Shown: piece after piece, positions 62,785 to 64,000 of the stretch | Layout: each line of letters begins with the position of its first letter | Numbering within the stretch: the first letter of the stretch is position 1 | Assembly (NCBI RefSeq): GCF_907163085.1 | Contig: NZ_CAJQTX010000007.1 | Location: forward strand, 310,001-374,000 | DNA: 64,000 nt | Source: Candidatus Accumulibacter sp. ACC003 | GTDB lineage: Bacteria; Pseudomonadota; Gammaproteobacteria; Burkholderiales; Rhodocyclaceae | Direction of reading: 5' to 3' | Translations under genes and position numbers: made by a program | Notes under the pieces: model-generated | Database searches by the model: none | Told to the model about the DNA's origin: nothing | What the model saw: the letters and a program-made list of their open reading frames with translations, nothing else

Positions 62785-63517
62785 GATTAGTATTCTCGGC
62801 TTGTCGATTGGTTTTCTGGCGATCGTCGGCGGCCAGATTCTCGAAGGCGGCCACCTCGGGTCGCTGTCGCAGCCGACGGCGTTTCTGATCGTCGTCGGCG
62901 GCACGCTCGGCGCGGTCATGTTGCAGAGTCCGTACGCCACTTTTGTGCGCGGCATCCGGATGGCGAAGTGGATCTGGCGCCCACCGGTGTTCAACCCGCA
63001 GCAATTGATCCAGCAGGTTTCCGGCTGGAGCCAGGTGTCGCGGCGCGAGGGCCTGCTGGCGCTCGATGCGGTGGTCAACGAGCTCAGCGATGAGTTTTCG
63101 CGCAAGGGTCTGCAGCTGCTGGTCGATGGTGCCGAGCCCGAGCGGCTGCGCGAGGTGCTTGAAGTCGAGATCAATACCTTCGACCAGGAAATGAAGCTCT
63201 CGGCAAGAATCTGGGAGGCGGCCGGTGGTTATTCGCCGACCATTGGCATTCTTGGCGCGGTGATGGGCCTGATCCAGGTGATGGAGAATCTTTCCGACCC
63301 GTCGAAACTTGGCGCCGGCATCGCGGTCGCCTTCGTGGCGACGATCTATGGTGTCGGACTCGCCAATCTGGTCTATCTACCGATGGCCAACAAATTGAAG
63401 GCACACATCAATCGCCTCGTCGTGCAGCGCGAAATGATCGTCGATGGGCTGGTGGGCATCGCCAATGGTGACAACCCGCGGATTATCGAAAGCCGCCTGC
63501 AGGGCTATATTTTCTGA
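62777..63517 (+). CDS. motC: Flagellar motor stator protein MotC (MotA family)
   Basis: Proton-channel stator subunit of 246 residues with four helices (about 5-22, 34-52, 152-170, 180-200). The family stretch GGYSPTIGILGAVMGLIQVM and the cytoplasmic loop with charged residues for torque (about 60-150) are visible. The pairing with motD after fliA matches the MotCD arrangement of Pseudomonas-type polar flagella. The alternative name is MotA. Confidence 0.92.
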   Translation: MDRISILGLSIGFLAIVGGQILEGGHLGSLSQPTAFLIVVGGTLGAVMLQSPYATFVRGIRMAKWIWRPPVFNPQQLIQQVSGWSQVSRREGLLALDAVVNELSDEFSRKGLQLLVDGAEPERLREVLEVEINTFDQEMKLSARIWEAAGGYSPTIGILGAVMGLIQVMENLSDPSKLGAGIAVAFVATIYGVGLANLVYLPMANKLKAHINRLVVQREMIVDGLVGIANGDNPRIIESRLQGYIF

Positions 63518-63520
63518 TCC

Positions 63521-64000
63521 ATGACCCGCCGAAAGCGCGAAAACCGGCACGAGGAGCACGACAACCACGAACGCTGGCTGGTGTCGTACGCCGATTTCAT
63601 TACGCTGCTGTTTGCCTTTTTCGTGGTGATGTACGCGCTGTCGTCGGTCAACGAGGGCAAGTATCGGATTCTCAGTGATTCGATGGTCAGCGCCTTTCGC
63701 AACGTCCCGGTCAATAGCGTCGGCCAGATCCCGTTGGTGGTGCCGACGCCGGTACCCGTCCAGAAGGCCAGCCTGGCCGACAAGACGCAGGAACCGGTGC
63801 GCCAGAAACAGCGCGAAAAAATGCGCAATATCGCCCGCGACATCCTGGAGGTGATGGCGCCGCTGGTCGAGCAGGGAAAGGTTCGGGTCCTCGAAACGAG
63901 TCGTGGCGTGACCATCGAGATCAACGACAGCATCCTCTTCTCGCCCGGGCAGGCGCTGCTCCAACCGCAGCTGGCCAGAGCCATGCAATCGGTCGCCGAG
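63521..64000 (+). CDS. motD: Flagellar motor stator protein MotD (MotB family), 5' part
   Basis: First 160 residues of a stator protein that anchors to peptidoglycan; the window ends inside the gene. A charged N-terminus (MTRRKRENRHEEHD) leads to the single helix with the proton-carrying Asp25 (WLVSYADFITLLFAFFVVM). The plug and linker follow, then the start of the OmpA-like domain (LETSRGVTIEINDSILFSPG). It starts three bases after motC. Confidence 0.93.
   Translation, partial: MTRRKRENRHEEHDNHERWLVSYADFITLLFAFFVVMYALSSVNEGKYRILSDSMVSAFRNVPVNSVGQIPLVVPTPVPVQKASLADKTQEPVRQKQREKMRNIARDILEVMAPLVEQGKVRVLETSRGVTIEINDSILFSPGQALLQPQLARAMQSVAE

Overview
The window looks like the chromosome of a high-GC betaproteobacterium. 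The gene order resembles Rhodocyclales, possibly a Candidatus Accumulibacter-type organism; that name is inferred from gene order and protein character, not from a search. Supporting blocks are pheT-ihfA-merR followed by tRNA-Pro, leuC-(small lipoprotein)-leuD-leuB-asd-fimV-(EcfT-like)-truA-trpF-trpB-trpA-accD-folC-SPOR-cvpA-purF-metZ, and flhB-flhA-flhF-flhG-fliA-motC-motD.

Layout. 1-1800: end of pheT, ihfA, a MerR-type regulator, tRNA-Pro(GGG) and its terminator. 2305-5057: a response regulator/PAS/diguanylate cyclase whose C-terminal EAL domain has decayed into a pseudogene. 5188-15252, minus strand: eight signalling genes running the same way and mostly overlapping. In transcription order they are an HD-GYP response regulator, a receiver protein, a histidine kinase, a two-helix membrane protein, a sodium:solute symporter fused to a three-PAS histidine kinase, a CheY-like receiver, a CheC-like phosphatase and a second PAS histidine kinase. 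15594-21952, minus strand: a tightly coupled four-gene operon with an exosortase-A-system-type acyl-CoA ligase, the matching PLP decarboxylase, a DegT-type aminotransferase-like protein and a 733-residue tandem GNAT protein. No exosortase is present here. 22179-23992: an AraC/O6-methylguanine methyltransferase fusion coupled to a DMT permease.

24402-46455, plus strand, is mostly housekeeping: aroC, a YdcH-like protein, an MFS permease, an M48 lipoprotein protease, leucine synthesis, asd, fimV, truA, tryptophan synthesis, accD, folC, SPOR protein, cvpA, purF and metZ. 46471-49303 is a scarred stretch. It holds a small membrane protein, a bacteriohemerythrin, a methyltransferase remnant joined to an IS4-family transposase remnant, fliW, and a FecR-domain remnant directly behind fliW. 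49364-64000, plus strand, is chemotaxis and flagellar: an MCP, two tandem cheV genes, cheY, cheZ, cheA, a strong terminator, then flhB, flhA, flhF, flhG, fliA, motC and the start of motD.

How it fits together. The window combines core anabolism with two signalling blocks. The first is built on c-di-GMP and two-component parts around a transporter-fused kinase. The second is a chemotaxis and polar-flagellum block that uses two CheV proteins with no cheW, cheR or cheB in view. The least explained segments are the minus-strand signalling operon and the ligase/decarboxylase/aminotransferase/tandem-GNAT operon.
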